Shown here: positions 25,261 to 33,269 of the stretch, piece by piece | Numbering within the stretch: the first letter of the stretch is position 1 | Layout of the letters: each line of letters opens with the position of its first letter | Source of the DNA: Unio delphinus | Lineage: Eukaryota > Mollusca > Bivalvia > Unionida > Unionidae | Length of the DNA: 64,000 bases | Direction of reading: 5' to 3' | NCBI GenBank assembly: GCA_029339505.1 | Contig: JAQISU010000155.1 | Span: 16,569,501 to 16,633,500 of the forward strand | Notes under the pieces: generated by a model | What the model was told of the DNA's origin: nothing | The model's input: only the letters and a program-made list of their open reading frames with translations | Databases searched by the model: none | Program-made: the position numbers and the translations under genes

Positions 25261-25683
25261 TTATCTCTCTAAAAAGCGATTGCTAGTGTATTCATTCACG
25301 ACAACATGTGGTGGTTTTCCCCTTGGGTTACCCAAGGAGTTAGAAATAACGTCAAGGATATTTAATACTTCGCTGCCGCATATTGGTGGGTCAATCATCG
25401 TTTGTGTTGGTAGCATAGAATACCAAGTCTTCATTGGAAGGGTTTTTATATACCGCATAAACTCTTTTGGTGGGGCTAATCCATATGAATCAAAATAGAC
25501 AATCCCACGTGGATCAATAGCGTATGCAACCCAGTGAGTTCCAGGTCCGGTGCTGTTATCTAAATTAATGATTCCGGTTTCAACGCCGTTTGGTTGATGT
25601 GGTAATTGATCTTTCATAAAGACACCTCTGAAGTTTTTAATCGCGAGTTTTTTAGCAGCATCCATTAAATCAAAATTGGACAT
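25261..25683 (-). CDS. PRO: Adenain-like cysteine protease (Polinton PRO)
   Basis: 140 residues from the chosen start. It belongs to the adenovirus protease/Ulp1 (C5/C48) fold, whose members cleave capsid precursor proteins. Catalytic residues are visible: His50 in GPGTHWVAY, Asp65 in VYFDSYG, Gln94 in LPTQTM and Cys102 in PPICG. The FRGVFMKDQLP segment at 18-28 is typical of Polinton proteases. The frame stays open to 25,794, but that extension only reads the upstream gene's 45-bp repeats out of frame. The start at 25,683 (or 25,692) gives a normal family length and lies just after the upstream stop at 25,704. The C-terminal ~35 residues are less conserved. Confidence 0.92.
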   Translation of the reverse strand: MSNFDLMDAAKKLAIKNFRGVFMKDQLPHQPNGVETGIINLDNSTGPGTHWVAYAIDPRGIVYFDSYGLAPPKEFMRYIKTLPMKTWYSMLPTQTMIDPPICGSEVLNILDVISNSLGNPRGKPPHVVVNEYTSNRFLER

Positions 25684-25703
25684 AGGAACCATAGGTTCCT
25701 GAA

Positions 25704-26222
25704 TTAATAAATCGTTCCTGGTAGTCTTAGACCCTTTCCGCTGTACCACGAATACGGGGTTCCTGGTAGTCTTAGACCCTTTCCGCTGTACCACGAATAC
25801 GGGGTTCCTGGTAGTCTTAGACCCTTTCCCTTTTTTTTATATCCTTTCCCAGTTGCCTTCTTTAGTGCCATTCCTGCTGCAGTACCAACGGCTCCTAACG
25901 CAGCCGCTTTAGCCACCGCTGGGGCTGCTGCTGCAATCAATGCTGGAATCGCAGCTAACAACGGAAATATACCGCCTGTTTTAATCATATTTTTGATAGC
26001 AGCCGCAGAGAGAGTAATCTGAACACCTTTTTTGGCTGCAAGTGCATCATTGAAATGTTTCACCTGACGAGTTGTCAGCGATAGTTTATTTGCACCACCA
26101 GTCATTTGGTTGGGTTTCAACGTGATTGTGGTTCCACATTTTTTACCTGATTCCGATTGCAATTTTTTTAATTGACCGGGAGTTAACGCAACACTAATAA
26201 CACTATATGACATGTTATACAT
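25704..26222 (-). CDS. Amphipathic protein VI-like/minor capsid protein with C-terminal repeats
   Basis: 172 residues. The N-terminal part is polar; residues about 82-118 form a Gly/Ala-rich hydrophobic stretch (GGIFPLLAAIPALIAAAAP) followed by a basic region KKATGKGYKKKGKG. The tail consists of two full copies and one partial copy of GKGLRLPGTPYSWYS, encoded by 45-bp direct repeats at about 25,709-25,826. A small basic protein with a GG-hydrophobic block is a usual neighbour of Polinton capsid genes and is compared with adenovirus pVI/pX; membrane-lytic or core function is inferred. The next gene (protease) would be expected to process such proteins. It starts 41 bp downstream of the capsid gene. 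Confidence 0.7.
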   Translation of the reverse strand: MYNMSYSVISVALTPGQLKKLQSESGKKCGTTITLKPNQMTGGANKLSLTTRQVKHFNDALAAKKGVQITLSAAAIKNMIKTGGIFPLLAAIPALIAAAAPAVAKAAALGAVGTAAGMALKKATGKGYKKKGKGLRLPGTPYSWYSGKGLRLPGTPYSWYSGKGLRLPGTIY

Positions 26223-26263
26223 AATAGATTGATTCTAATTCAATGAAAAATCGAGAAAATCAA

Positions 26264-27727
26264 TCAAAGATTTTCCACTGGTGCATCTATCACTCTCATT
26301 CTTCCACCAACACCTTCGAGTAGCATTGATTTATCACTGAGAATGACAGCAACCGCTCTATAATTCGGGATAAGGATAGGAGGTACCCCACCAACTGGTG
26401 GACCAGTCGGACGGGTTACACGGGCTCTAAAGTGTATATCAACGACAGATTGTCTTGTTAAATCAAGATGTTCAAGTGAAAAGTAATAAATCGGATAGAG
26501 GCTTTTAAAATCCAATTGCGATATTTGCAAACCAGTATCCACATTTTGATCACGTGCCATAAATGACAACAGGTTATGATAGACACGTGCAATATGATTC
26601 TGACCGTAATCAAGTTGTATATCCTCGGATGGTTCCTGCTGTCCGTTTATTCTCAGCGAGACTTCATTAACACCTAACTGATCAAATATCATATGGCTTC
26701 GTTCTTGATTACCAACTCGCGCATTATTCTGTAACGCTACGAATATATGACGTGGAGCTGAAACACCTTGTTTTGATGCCAGGTGCCATGTGAATGTACC
26801 ATCAACACTGTCTTGTTTAATATCCGTAGTCACTGATAACCAACTCAACAATGATTTTCCTCCTTGGTCCATAAATGATAGTAGTCGCTGTTCTTCTGTG
26901 ATTGATGGAGTTAATACTGGCATCCACAATGATAGTTTTGTTAAAATGACTTTACCGGGAGCAACCCCAGCATTACGCCAGATTGCATCATCATCAGTAC
27001 CCTTTCGTACAAGCGCTACTGTGTGTTTAGCTCCATAAATAACTTTTCGGACGTTTCTACAGAATCCAAATATATGATGCAGTGGAATCGCACATGAAAA
27101 TCGTCGACGCTGCCCATGCAACGTTGCTACACGTGTTGCAAATCCTAAATTGAGATTACCATTAACGCCTCCGAGAATATCAAACGCAGCTCCGGGTCTA
27201 GTTCGACGTTCTGGATTAGCTGCTTCCTGTTGATCGGCTTCTGCATTATCTCTTGCTGTTAACACTTTAATGAATTGAAGGTGATCAGCGTTATCAGAGG
27301 TATCCTTTGCAAACATCATAGATGGACCCGCTGATCTTGTATAATCATCAGAATATCTCGCTAACCCTATGATTGTTGTGGCCACATCAACTTCACGGTC
27401 AATGGATTCAATTTCTTTTCCATCAATGAGATATCTAGCGCTTTCAAATAACGCCATTATGCCGTTATTAACAAAACCAACTCGGACATTTGCGTTATTG
27501 TCATATGGGGTATCAGCTGCAACATTTGTTACAAGTTCTCCTTCTACTTCAATAAATGCCTCACACGGTAGAAAATATTTACTGGTATCATGAACTTGAA
27601 GTTCAATTCGCGATCGGAGATCTGGTTGTACTGCGTGATAAGAATAAAATTGAAAATCGCGTACAGAATCATTCTTGCCAACTGGGGCATCCATATCAAA
27701 TGCTGGATCAGGTGACCTTTTGAACAT
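26264..27727 (-). CDS. MCP: Major capsid protein, double jelly-roll (Polinton MCP)
   Basis: 487 residues, the usual size for Polinton major capsid proteins, which form trimeric hexon-like capsomers. Diagnostic segments include SARYLIDGKEIESIDR (about 96-111) in the first jelly roll. The second half has PRHIFVALQNN, the polar stretch NEVSLRINGQ, and DIQLDYGQNHIARVYHNLLS, followed by the late FKSLYPIYYFSLEHLD strand region. The frame is intact from ATG to stop. It lies between the small basic protein gene (40 bp upstream) and the protein VI-like gene (41 bp downstream), the expected place in the virion block. The family call rests on these motifs and context; a structure prediction showing two jelly rolls would confirm. 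Confidence 0.93.
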   Translation of the reverse strand: MFKRSPDPAFDMDAPVGKNDSVRDFQFYSYHAVQPDLRSRIELQVHDTSKYFLPCEAFIEVEGELVTNVAADTPYDNNANVRVGFVNNGIMALFESARYLIDGKEIESIDREVDVATTIIGLARYSDDYTRSAGPSMMFAKDTSDNADHLQFIKVLTARDNAEADQQEAANPERRTRPGAAFDILGGVNGNLNLGFATRVATLHGQRRRFSCAIPLHHIFGFCRNVRKVIYGAKHTVALVRKGTDDDAIWRNAGVAPGKVILTKLSLWMPVLTPSITEEQRLLSFMDQGGKSLLSWLSVTTDIKQDSVDGTFTWHLASKQGVSAPRHIFVALQNNARVGNQERSHMIFDQLGVNEVSLRINGQQEPSEDIQLDYGQNHIARVYHNLLSFMARDQNVDTGLQISQLDFKSLYPIYYFSLEHLDLTRQSVVDIHFRARVTRPTGPPVGGVPPILIPNYRAVAVILSDKSMLLEGVGGRMRVIDAPVENL

Positions 27728-27767
27728 TTTATTCTATTTATCAGAGTCTAAATCGCGATTTTTCATT

Positions 27768-28214
27768 TCATCGTCGTGTTTTTTTAAAGCCACTTCCTGC
27801 TATCATGTTTGCTATCATGTTATTTTGGTCCCCTTGATTTATCAAGGGAGTCACCATCGACGCTAATTTTTCGTCTACTGCGTTATTTATAATTCTACTA
27901 ACACTTGCAGGCATTTCCGCTGTAGACGGTAACGGTTTCTTTTTTCGTCTCACTAATGATGTTATTTTATTCTTCGCAGCTGAAAACGCTTTTCCCGCAA
28001 GATCTCCAACAGCACCAATACCCTTATCACGAATAACATCAATTGCTTTCATTCCTAGTTGTTTAGCCAACGGCATCACTTTTGGAGCCATTCTCGCAAA
28101 TAACCCTGCAATGGTATTGCCTAAACCATCTCCGTAGTATGCTCTATAAACCGGAAACCGTGAATTAACTACGTAGACGGGGGTTGGTTTATCATGATTG
28201 TAGTGTATGATCAT
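27768..28214 (-). CDS. Small basic Polinton protein upstream of MCP
   Basis: 148 residues. The N-terminus holds a Tyr/Arg-rich stretch ending YRAYYGDGLG. A segment NTIAGLFARMAPKVMPLAKQ (33-52) precedes an alternating Ala/Lys helix and the basic cluster VRRKKK near residue 88; the C-terminus ends GSGFKKTRR. This layout recurs in Polinton-like elements directly upstream of the capsid gene and resembles adenovirus core/minor capsid proteins. DNA binding or capsid cementing is inferred. The start is preceded by a 30-nt leader identical to the one before the next gene upstream. Confidence 0.7.
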   Translation of the reverse strand: MIIHYNHDKPTPVYVVNSRFPVYRAYYGDGLGNTIAGLFARMAPKVMPLAKQLGMKAIDVIRDKGIGAVGDLAGKAFSAAKNKITSLVRRKKKPLPSTAEMPASVSRIINNAVDEKLASMVTPLINQGDQNNMIANMIAGSGFKKTRR

Positions 28215-28244
28215 TATTTGAAATCAGAAACAATTTTTCAATTG
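28215..28244 (-). promoter_or_regulatory. 30-nt leader motif, copy 1
   Basis: The 30 bases directly upstream of the basic protein start codon are identical to those directly upstream of the coiled-coil gene (29,243-29,272). On the minus strand they begin CAATTGAAAAATTG and end ATTTCAAATA next to the ATG. Identity outside coding sequence and fixed placement at the start codon suggest a shared late promoter or leader. Confidence 0.6.
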
Positions 28245-28260
28245 GAAACGCTAGCGTTTT
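28243..28260. promoter_or_regulatory. 18-nt palindromic motif, copy 1
   Basis: TGGAAACGCTAGCGTTTT, containing the 14-bp palindrome AAACGCTAGCGTTT, directly abuts the leader motif upstream of the basic protein gene. The identical 18 bases occur at 33,245-33,262 at the polymerase/helicase junction, and a degenerate version at 23,667-23,683. Candidate protein-binding or promoter element of the element. Confidence 0.55.
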
Positions 28261-28276
28261 TATTCAATCCCGGTGA

Positions 28277-29242
28277 TTAATCACTGTGATAATCCTCCAC
28301 TAACCCGCCAATGAAATCTCGATATGTGCTGATATCTATGATACCACCCTGAAATAATCGTCTACAGATATCAGCTGCTTCATTAATTATTTCCGGTGAG
28401 TTATTTCCAGCTCGGAAACCTCCTACAAGAACTTCTAATCGTGATATATCATTGATAACACTACCAGGACATGAAATCCTTGGATTCTCACTGGAATCTT
28501 GCAATCCGCTTCCGCTATAACCAGTTGCTTCATCCTGTTTTTCCATTTCGTCTAAATCGTCTTTTTGTAAATAATCAAGAGAATCATCATCATCATCAGG
28601 TGGTAGTTGTTGTTTTTTAGGTGAAAAAGATATTTTCTTTGCAGGTTGCTGTCGCTTTTGCGGTTTTTGTTTTTGATATTGTTTATACACTATATCCACC
28701 GCATTGATATATTCATTGTATGATGCACTATCTGTCTTAATTTGACTTTTTTTAGTTTTGATTTTGTAGAATATATCAGCCCAATGAGTGAAATTCTTAA
28801 CATATTTATATTGTTCTGGTCTCAACATTTTTTTTCTGTTTTCATAAGTCATAACAACAAGCGCAGGAATTTCTGGTTGATCAGTCTTATCAATTGCTGC
28901 TAACCCTTCCTCGATAAATCTCACGCGTAAACCATCAACTGTTCTTTTTGATTCTATTTTTTGTACGGCCTGTTCTGTTTGTTCAGTTTTCGCTGCTATT
29001 TTTTCGAGTTCACCAATAACAGATTTTCCCGTCTCGGGAACATCTCCCAGTATAGCACGCTCTATCCCCTTCGTTGCTGTTGTTACTGGTTTAAACAATT
29101 CTTCAGATCCCGCAGCAAAATCAGTCTGAAGACTCTGTCGTTGTTGTAGTTTATTCCGTACAGAGTCACGAATTGGTACAAATCTCCTGATTGCATCCAG
29201 TCGTTCACGAGCCAATCGGGTTGTTAATGCTTCATTGACCAT
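28277..29242 (-). CDS. Coiled-coil virion-block protein of unknown function
   Basis: 321 residues. The N-terminal ~110 are strongly helical (RDSVRNKLQQRQSLQTDF at 25-42, then GSEELFKPV at 46-54, then Glu/Lys-rich coiled coil). A Lys/Gln-rich linker (about 185-215) is followed by an acidic run of five Asp. The C-terminus has SRLEVLVGGFRAGNNSPEII, a short helical module I associate with Polinton accessory proteins. The N-terminal motif recurs in a decayed copy at 61.9-62.04 kb of this window, which supports it as a conserved element gene. It opens the leftward virion block after a 300-bp noncoding gap. No enzymatic motif; a scaffold role is a guess. Confidence 0.75.
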   Translation of the reverse strand: MVNEALTTRLARERLDAIRRFVPIRDSVRNKLQQRQSLQTDFAAGSEELFKPVTTATKGIERAILGDVPETGKSVIGELEKIAAKTEQTEQAVQKIESKRTVDGLRVRFIEEGLAAIDKTDQPEIPALVVMTYENRKKMLRPEQYKYVKNFTHWADIFYKIKTKKSQIKTDSASYNEYINAVDIVYKQYQKQKPQKRQQPAKKISFSPKKQQLPPDDDDDSLDYLQKDDLDEMEKQDEATGYSGSGLQDSSENPRISCPGSVINDISRLEVLVGGFRAGNNSPEIINEAADICRRLFQGGIIDISTYRDFIGGLVEDYHSD

Positions 29243-29272
29243 TATTTGAAATCAGAAACAATTTTTCAATTG
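29243..29272 (-). promoter_or_regulatory. 30-nt leader motif, copy 2
   Basis: Identical to 28,215-28,244 and likewise adjacent to the start codon. A further CAATTTTTCAAT copy (plus-strand reading) lies just upstream at 29,279-29,290. Confidence 0.6.
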
Positions 29273-29354
29273 CAAAACAATTTTTCAATCCCGACCTAAC
29301 ACCATCGGATGGTCATGGAAGTGTTATTTCATCCTATAACGACTTCGTTCATCG

Positions 29355-29410
29355 ATGGCGAAAGTATCATAATTGTATATAATATTATATAATACTGATA
29401 GTTTCGCCAT
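29355..29410. promoter_or_regulatory. 56-bp near-perfect palindrome in the noncoding gap
   Basis: The arms ATGGCGAAAGTATCA and TGATAGTTTCGCCAT enclose the perfect palindrome TATATAATATTATATA. It sits in the only sizeable noncoding gap inside the element (29,243-29,542), upstream of the virion block. It could extrude as a cruciform, serve as a bidirectional regulatory site, or end the upstream transcript. Function is inferred. Confidence 0.7.
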
Positions 29411-29542
29411 TCTATTTTTGATCAATCCGAACCAGCCATCAATTTTTTATTCACTGATTTCAACAGTTTTAATCAAAAAATGCTAAAAAAAATTAAAATC
29501 TCTATAAGGGACGGTCACAATCAAATAATGATAAATGGTCAA

Positions 29543-29944
29543 TCAAAATTGTTCATTTTCTTGAATTAACGCCCGTAGGTTTCTAACTTTAGAATTAACC
29601 TCCTTTTTCAATTCGTATTCGTACCCCAATTCTTTTCGTATTCGTTCTACGATGGTATACAACGGAGCGAACACACTTACGTCACTGGAAAATGCGAGAG
29701 AGTCCTTAATAGAATTCTGAATTCTTTTGATGAGCGCATACTTCTTTGGTAGCATATATTTATTGTTGTTAACTCCGTATTCAATATCCTGAAAATCAGA
29801 CATGATTTGATCAGGATTTAACCCATCTGATAGTTCAATATCCCAACTTTTCAATTTTGAAATCTCGGATATGATGCTATTCATGTTTTCAGAATTCATT
29901 ATTCTATAATAATGATATATTTCTAAATGAAAAATATGACGCAT
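29543..29944 (-). CDS. Hypothetical Polinton protein
   Basis: 133 residues from the first ATG (29,944), or 118 from an internal ATG (MNSENMNSII, 29,899). Not recognised. It is mostly helical and charged, with no membrane segment, Cys cluster or catalytic motif. The first ATG overlaps the stop of the upstream HNH gene as TAATG, allowing stop-restart coupling. The long open frame in AT-rich DNA and tight packing against the neighbour favour a real gene. Confidence 0.55.
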   Translation of the reverse strand: MRHIFHLEIYHYYRIMNSENMNSIISEISKLKSWDIELSDGLNPDQIMSDFQDIEYGVNNNKYMLPKKYALIKRIQNSIKDSLAFSSDVSVFAPLYTIVERIRKELGYEYELKKEVNSKVRNLRALIQENEQF

Positions 29945-30435
29945 TAGACATAACTAAATTGAATTTTTTGTCCCGTCCTTTTTGAAATAGCCGATCGACA
30001 AACCCCCTCTGCAACGAATCGTACTGAGGCTCTACAAATATTGAAATACTTGCCGGCTTCATATATTGATTTAAATATTTTTTCTTCGTTAGTTGTTGTA
30101 TTCAAAGATTTTACTGGTCTCGCTTTTTTTGAGCAAATGCCAGTCTCTCCTCTTTTCAAATTCTCACTTTGTGTGATAGCTTGCAGATTTGATAAAGAAT
30201 TGTTCCTTGGATTAGAATCCTTGTGATCGATAACAAAACCATTTTTGATCAATCCATTGAAACATTCAAATACGAAACGATGATTGTAATATTTCTTCTT
30301 TCCAACAGTAAAGAACAAATACCCCATACCATTATCCCACCCAACTGGGTTCTTCAGTCTACAGTGTCTTACAACACCATCACTGGATGCTTCATAATTT
30401 GTACTCACTGGGTGTGGTCTGAATTCCTGGTTCAT
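29944..30435 (-). CDS. HNH homing endonuclease, NUMOD4-HNH-NUMOD1 architecture
   Basis: 163 residues. Residues 4-24 (EFRPHPVSTNYEASSDGVVR region) match the NUMOD4 pattern. The HNH core follows with His52 in NHRFVFECF, GFVIDHKDSNPRNNSLSNL at 66-84 (Asp70-His71, Asn79, Asn83) and ENLKRG. Residues about 108-140 (KSLNTTTNEEKIFKSIYEAG) match a NUMOD1 DNA-binding repeat. These free-standing endonucleases cut DNA and spread with their gene; they are common in phages and large DNA viruses and, to my knowledge, unusual in animal Polintons. The gene is transcribed divergently from the polymerase across a 98-bp gap and is intact. Confidence 0.9.
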   Translation of the reverse strand: MNQEFRPHPVSTNYEASSDGVVRHCRLKNPVGWDNGMGYLFFTVGKKKYYNHRFVFECFNGLIKNGFVIDHKDSNPRNNSLSNLQAITQSENLKRGETGICSKKARPVKSLNTTTNEEKIFKSIYEAGKYFNICRASVRFVAEGVCRSAISKRTGQKIQFSYV

Positions 30436-30533
30436 TAGTATATACTATACTATTTGTCTAATTCATTGACTGATCCATTGCAGTGATTCATTATACATAA
30501 ACCTTTCATTTAGACACTTGTTTTTAGTATAGC
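30436..30533. promoter_or_regulatory. Divergent promoter region between HNH and polymerase genes
   Basis: A 98-bp AT-rich gap separates the two divergent start codons, with TATATACTATACTA near its left edge and TTAGTATAG just before the polymerase ATG. It must hold both 5' signals if both genes have their own promoters. Confidence 0.5.
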
Positions 30534-31030
30534 ATGAAGGAGTTCAAGAGATTGCCTTCGAAAAATGCTGATAAGGAGTTTAAGAGATTATTAAAAATCA
30601 ATCCTAGATTTAATCTCGATAGACCCAAAAAACGTCCAAGAGACGGAAACATGAAAGAGTTTAAGAGATTATTAAAAATTAGTCCTAGATTTAATATCGA
30701 TAGACCCAAAAAACGTAATAAACGTCCAAGAGACGGAAACATGAAAGAGTTTAAGAGATTATTAAAAATTAGTCCTAGATTTAATCTCGATAAACCAAAA
30801 AAACGTAACAAAATCAATCCTAGATTTAATCTCGATAAACCCAAAAAACGTCCAATAGACGGAAACATGAAAGAGTTTAAGAGATTATTAAAAATCAATC
30901 CTAGATTTAATCTCGATAAACCCAAAAAACGTCTAATAGACGGAAACATGAAAGAGTTTAAGAGATTATTAAAAATCAATCCTAGATTTAATCTCGATAA
31001 ACCAAAAAAAACGTCCAAGAGATTACCCTG
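30534..31030 (+). repeat. ~80-bp coding tandem repeats at the polymerase N-terminus
   Basis: About five to six in-frame units encode MKEFKRLLKINPRFNLDKPK followed by KR(P/L)(R/I)DGN-type basic spacers. Units differ by small in-frame changes; one copy is truncated (about 30,800-30,850). The antisense ORF through this region is a shadow of the repeats. Confidence 0.95.
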
Positions 31031-33269
31031 GAAGGATGCTCAATTCAATCTCGATATAGTTTCTAATACACCAAAGAATACAATTCTTGATAAAGCCATG
31101 ATTAGTAAAATCAGAGACTGTTTTAATGAATTCAAGCGTGATGGAGCATCTTATTGTTGGTCAACATTTCGAATTGATGCTACCATGAATGATGAAAAAG
31201 CAGCAGTGATAATTTCACGTGTTGGGGAAAAAAGACATTTTTTCCGAATCAAATTCATTATCGAAGTCGATGGCAAATGGATTATTAAGGATAAATTTGA
31301 ACCAATCCTCAAGAATAAAAACGCTGTCATTGTGAGTAGAGATTCCAAACCAGGGATTCTAACCGGCATTGACAAACCATACTACGAAAGATCTTATCCC
31401 GTAACAGCAATGGTTTATGGGATATATCCGTTAAATGATAAACCCGATATCGCAAAACTAGCTCCTATGAAATATTCGTCAGGGCTTAATTGTGTAGCAG
31501 AACGAATAATAGAACACTTCACAAATGCATCCCGAGGAAATAAACTAACTGATCTGCGACGTAGGAAAATAACCGAGTGGGAACTGACAGTGAAACAGCA
31601 TGGTGCAAAGATTTCTGATATAGCTAAATTAGAAACATCATTACGATTCCCAATAACCGTTATGACGATAACCGGAGAGGTTTTATACGAACCGAAATAT
31701 AACAAAAATGGAGCGCCAATACAGATTATTGATCATAACAAACACGCGTGGACACCTGCGGTAACAATATTTCCACGAGAACGAACCGTGAAATATATCC
31801 CTAAGGAGTTCGTCGGGGATGTTTTCTATGAAGAGAAATTATTCGATGCTATTCATGCGTTGTGTAAGGATGATCCTGTGTCAGTGTGGTTACTTAGAAG
31901 TGATGAAGAATTCGATCAATTTGTAAAACCAAATGGTGAATTATATCGCATTGAAGAATTAGATAACAGAATGAGAAAAATCGCTAGTGATTTTTCACCG
32001 GAGAATTCCCATGAAAAACTACTCACGGATAGTTTTACTATTCCATCAGTGGTAGCTCACTTCGCAAGAGAAAAAAACTCATGGCGTCCAACACGAAATG
32101 ATTTTCTCGAGGATGTTAAATTGAGTTGCGTCGAATTTGGTCATGGAGGACTGTGGAATACGAAATACTCACGTGATGGTATGATTTCAATTGATATATC
32201 CGCGTGTTATCCCGGAAGTTTTCTCGGGTATGGGGAATGCGCTGAGTACTTCAAACGATTTGGACACCCCACGCATGAAATGACTCGTGTTGCGATTAAT
32301 GGACCATTGCCTGATTTTGATTTAACCAGATTCGCTCGTGTGATATCATTTGAATTAGCTACAGGGTTACATCCGTGTAGTTATGTTTGGCTCGGTAGAC
32401 ACCTATCTGAAAAACACTGGATGCCAATAGTGCTATTGAGATATATGATTGATTGTGGTATGCTAATATCGTTGATTGTTTCCGAGGCTATTATATGCTA
32501 TCGAGCTCAGAAAGAAGTTTGGCTACCACAACCCGATCTAGATAGAATAATCAACGAACTACGAAAACAGTTTCCAGATTTCAGTGAAGAAGAAATCATA
32601 AATTGGTCTAAGAAGTTATTTGAAATTAAAAAAGAACAAGCAAAAGATCTCGGAAGAAGAATAATCGGTAAATTTACCCAGGGTGGACGATACGATAACG
32701 CAAAATACTCTTCGCGGTTGATCATAGATGTCGCTGAATACGATTTTATTGTAGCGGATTTAATGAAACAGGGAAAACTTGTATCCCGTAAGGATGCTTT
32801 TCTATCCAATGGTGAGAAATTAGGTACGGTTGTTACCTACTGTGATGGATATAATTCCCAGTACACACATTTGAGAAGTTCAATGCTAACCTATGCTTCT
32901 ATTAATCTATTTTCGATGATAAATAGATTTCCTAATACCGCGGTTAGAGTGGCCACTGATTCGATGTATATACACAATAAGTACAAATCAGCTGTAGCGG
33001 CATTCACAGATCCCGAAGAAAATTGGGGGCGTTGGCGATTTAAAAAAGAGATGCTACATGAGTATTGTGAATCCGCAGACGTTGCCATGGATGATAAATA
33101 TCTTTGTTGTAACCGTATTGAAATTCAATCAGAATTTTCTAATGCACCACCGGTATCTGATCCAGTATGTAGATATAAGACAGTTTATTTAAACGGTTGT
33201 GGTGGGTCAGGAAAGACAACTCGTGCAATTGAATTATTTCGTCGTGGAAACGCTAGCGTTTTAACATGA
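30534..33269 (+). CDS. PolB: Divergent family B DNA polymerase, with the start of a helicase domain
   Basis: 911 residues. Residues 1-165 are strongly basic tandem repeats. After an unrecognised central part, polymerase motifs appear. Motif A is ISIDISACYPGSF (Asp554), a motif B-like segment is IIGKFTQGGR (Lys713), and motif C is VATDSMYI (Asp809). The C-terminus then runs directly into a helicase Walker A loop, NGCGGSGKTTRAIE (Lys894), and stops 17 residues later. The rest of the helicase is in the next ORF in another frame, with an ATGA overlap. This is not the usual large protein-primed Polinton polymerase layout. I recall the polymerase-helicase-HNH order from multicopy genes in some fungal and protist genomes, but cannot verify it here. 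The role is replication of the element. Confidence 0.85.
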   Translation: MKEFKRLPSKNADKEFKRLLKINPRFNLDRPKKRPRDGNMKEFKRLLKISPRFNIDRPKKRNKRPRDGNMKEFKRLLKISPRFNLDKPKKRNKINPRFNLDKPKKRPIDGNMKEFKRLLKINPRFNLDKPKKRLIDGNMKEFKRLLKINPRFNLDKPKKTSKRLPWKDAQFNLDIVSNTPKNTILDKAMISKIRDCFNEFKRDGASYCWSTFRIDATMNDEKAAVIISRVGEKRHFFRIKFIIEVDGKWIIKDKFEPILKNKNAVIVSRDSKPGILTGIDKPYYERSYPVTAMVYGIYPLNDKPDIAKLAPMKYSSGLNCVAERIIEHFTNASRGNKLTDLRRRKITEWELTVKQHGAKISDIAKLETSLRFPITVMTITGEVLYEPKYNKNGAPIQIIDHNKHAWTPAVTIFPRERTVKYIPKEFVGDVFYEEKLFDAIHALCKDDPVSVWLLRSDEEFDQFVKPNGELYRIEELDNRMRKIASDFSPENSHEKLLTDSFTIPSVVAHFAREKNSWRPTRNDFLEDVKLSCVEFGHGGLWNTKYSRDGMISIDISACYPGSFLGYGECAEYFKRFGHPTHEMTRVAINGPLPDFDLTRFARVISFELATGLHPCSYVWLGRHLSEKHWMPIVLLRYMIDCGMLISLIVSEAIICYRAQKEVWLPQPDLDRIINELRKQFPDFSEEEIINWSKKLFEIKKEQAKDLGRRIIGKFTQGGRYDNAKYSSRLIIDVAEYDFIVADLMKQGKLVSRKDAFLSNGEKLGTVVTYCDGYNSQYTHLRSSMLTYASINLFSMINRFPNTAVRVATDSMYIHNKYKSAVAAFTDPEENWGRWRFKKEMLHEYCESADVAMDDKYLCCNRIEIQSEFSNAPPVSDPVCRYKTVYLNGCGGSGKTTRAIELFRRGNASVLT
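33245..33262. promoter_or_regulatory. 18-nt palindromic motif, copy 2, at the polymerase/helicase break
   Basis: The 18 bases are identical to 28,243-28,260. They lie 3 bp upstream of the helicase ATG and end within the last codons of the polymerase ORF, exactly where the reading frame changes. The motif may be an inserted regulatory box that created a separate helicase start, or the cause of a frame-breaking insertion. Confidence 0.5.

Noticed and set aside
25684..25794. N-terminal extension of the protease ORF
   Set aside because: It is an out-of-frame reading of the 45-bp repeats of the upstream gene; family length and the upstream stop favour the start near 25,683.
30524..31018. 164-codon antisense ORF opposite the polymerase repeats
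   Set aside because: A shadow of the coding repeats on the other strand.
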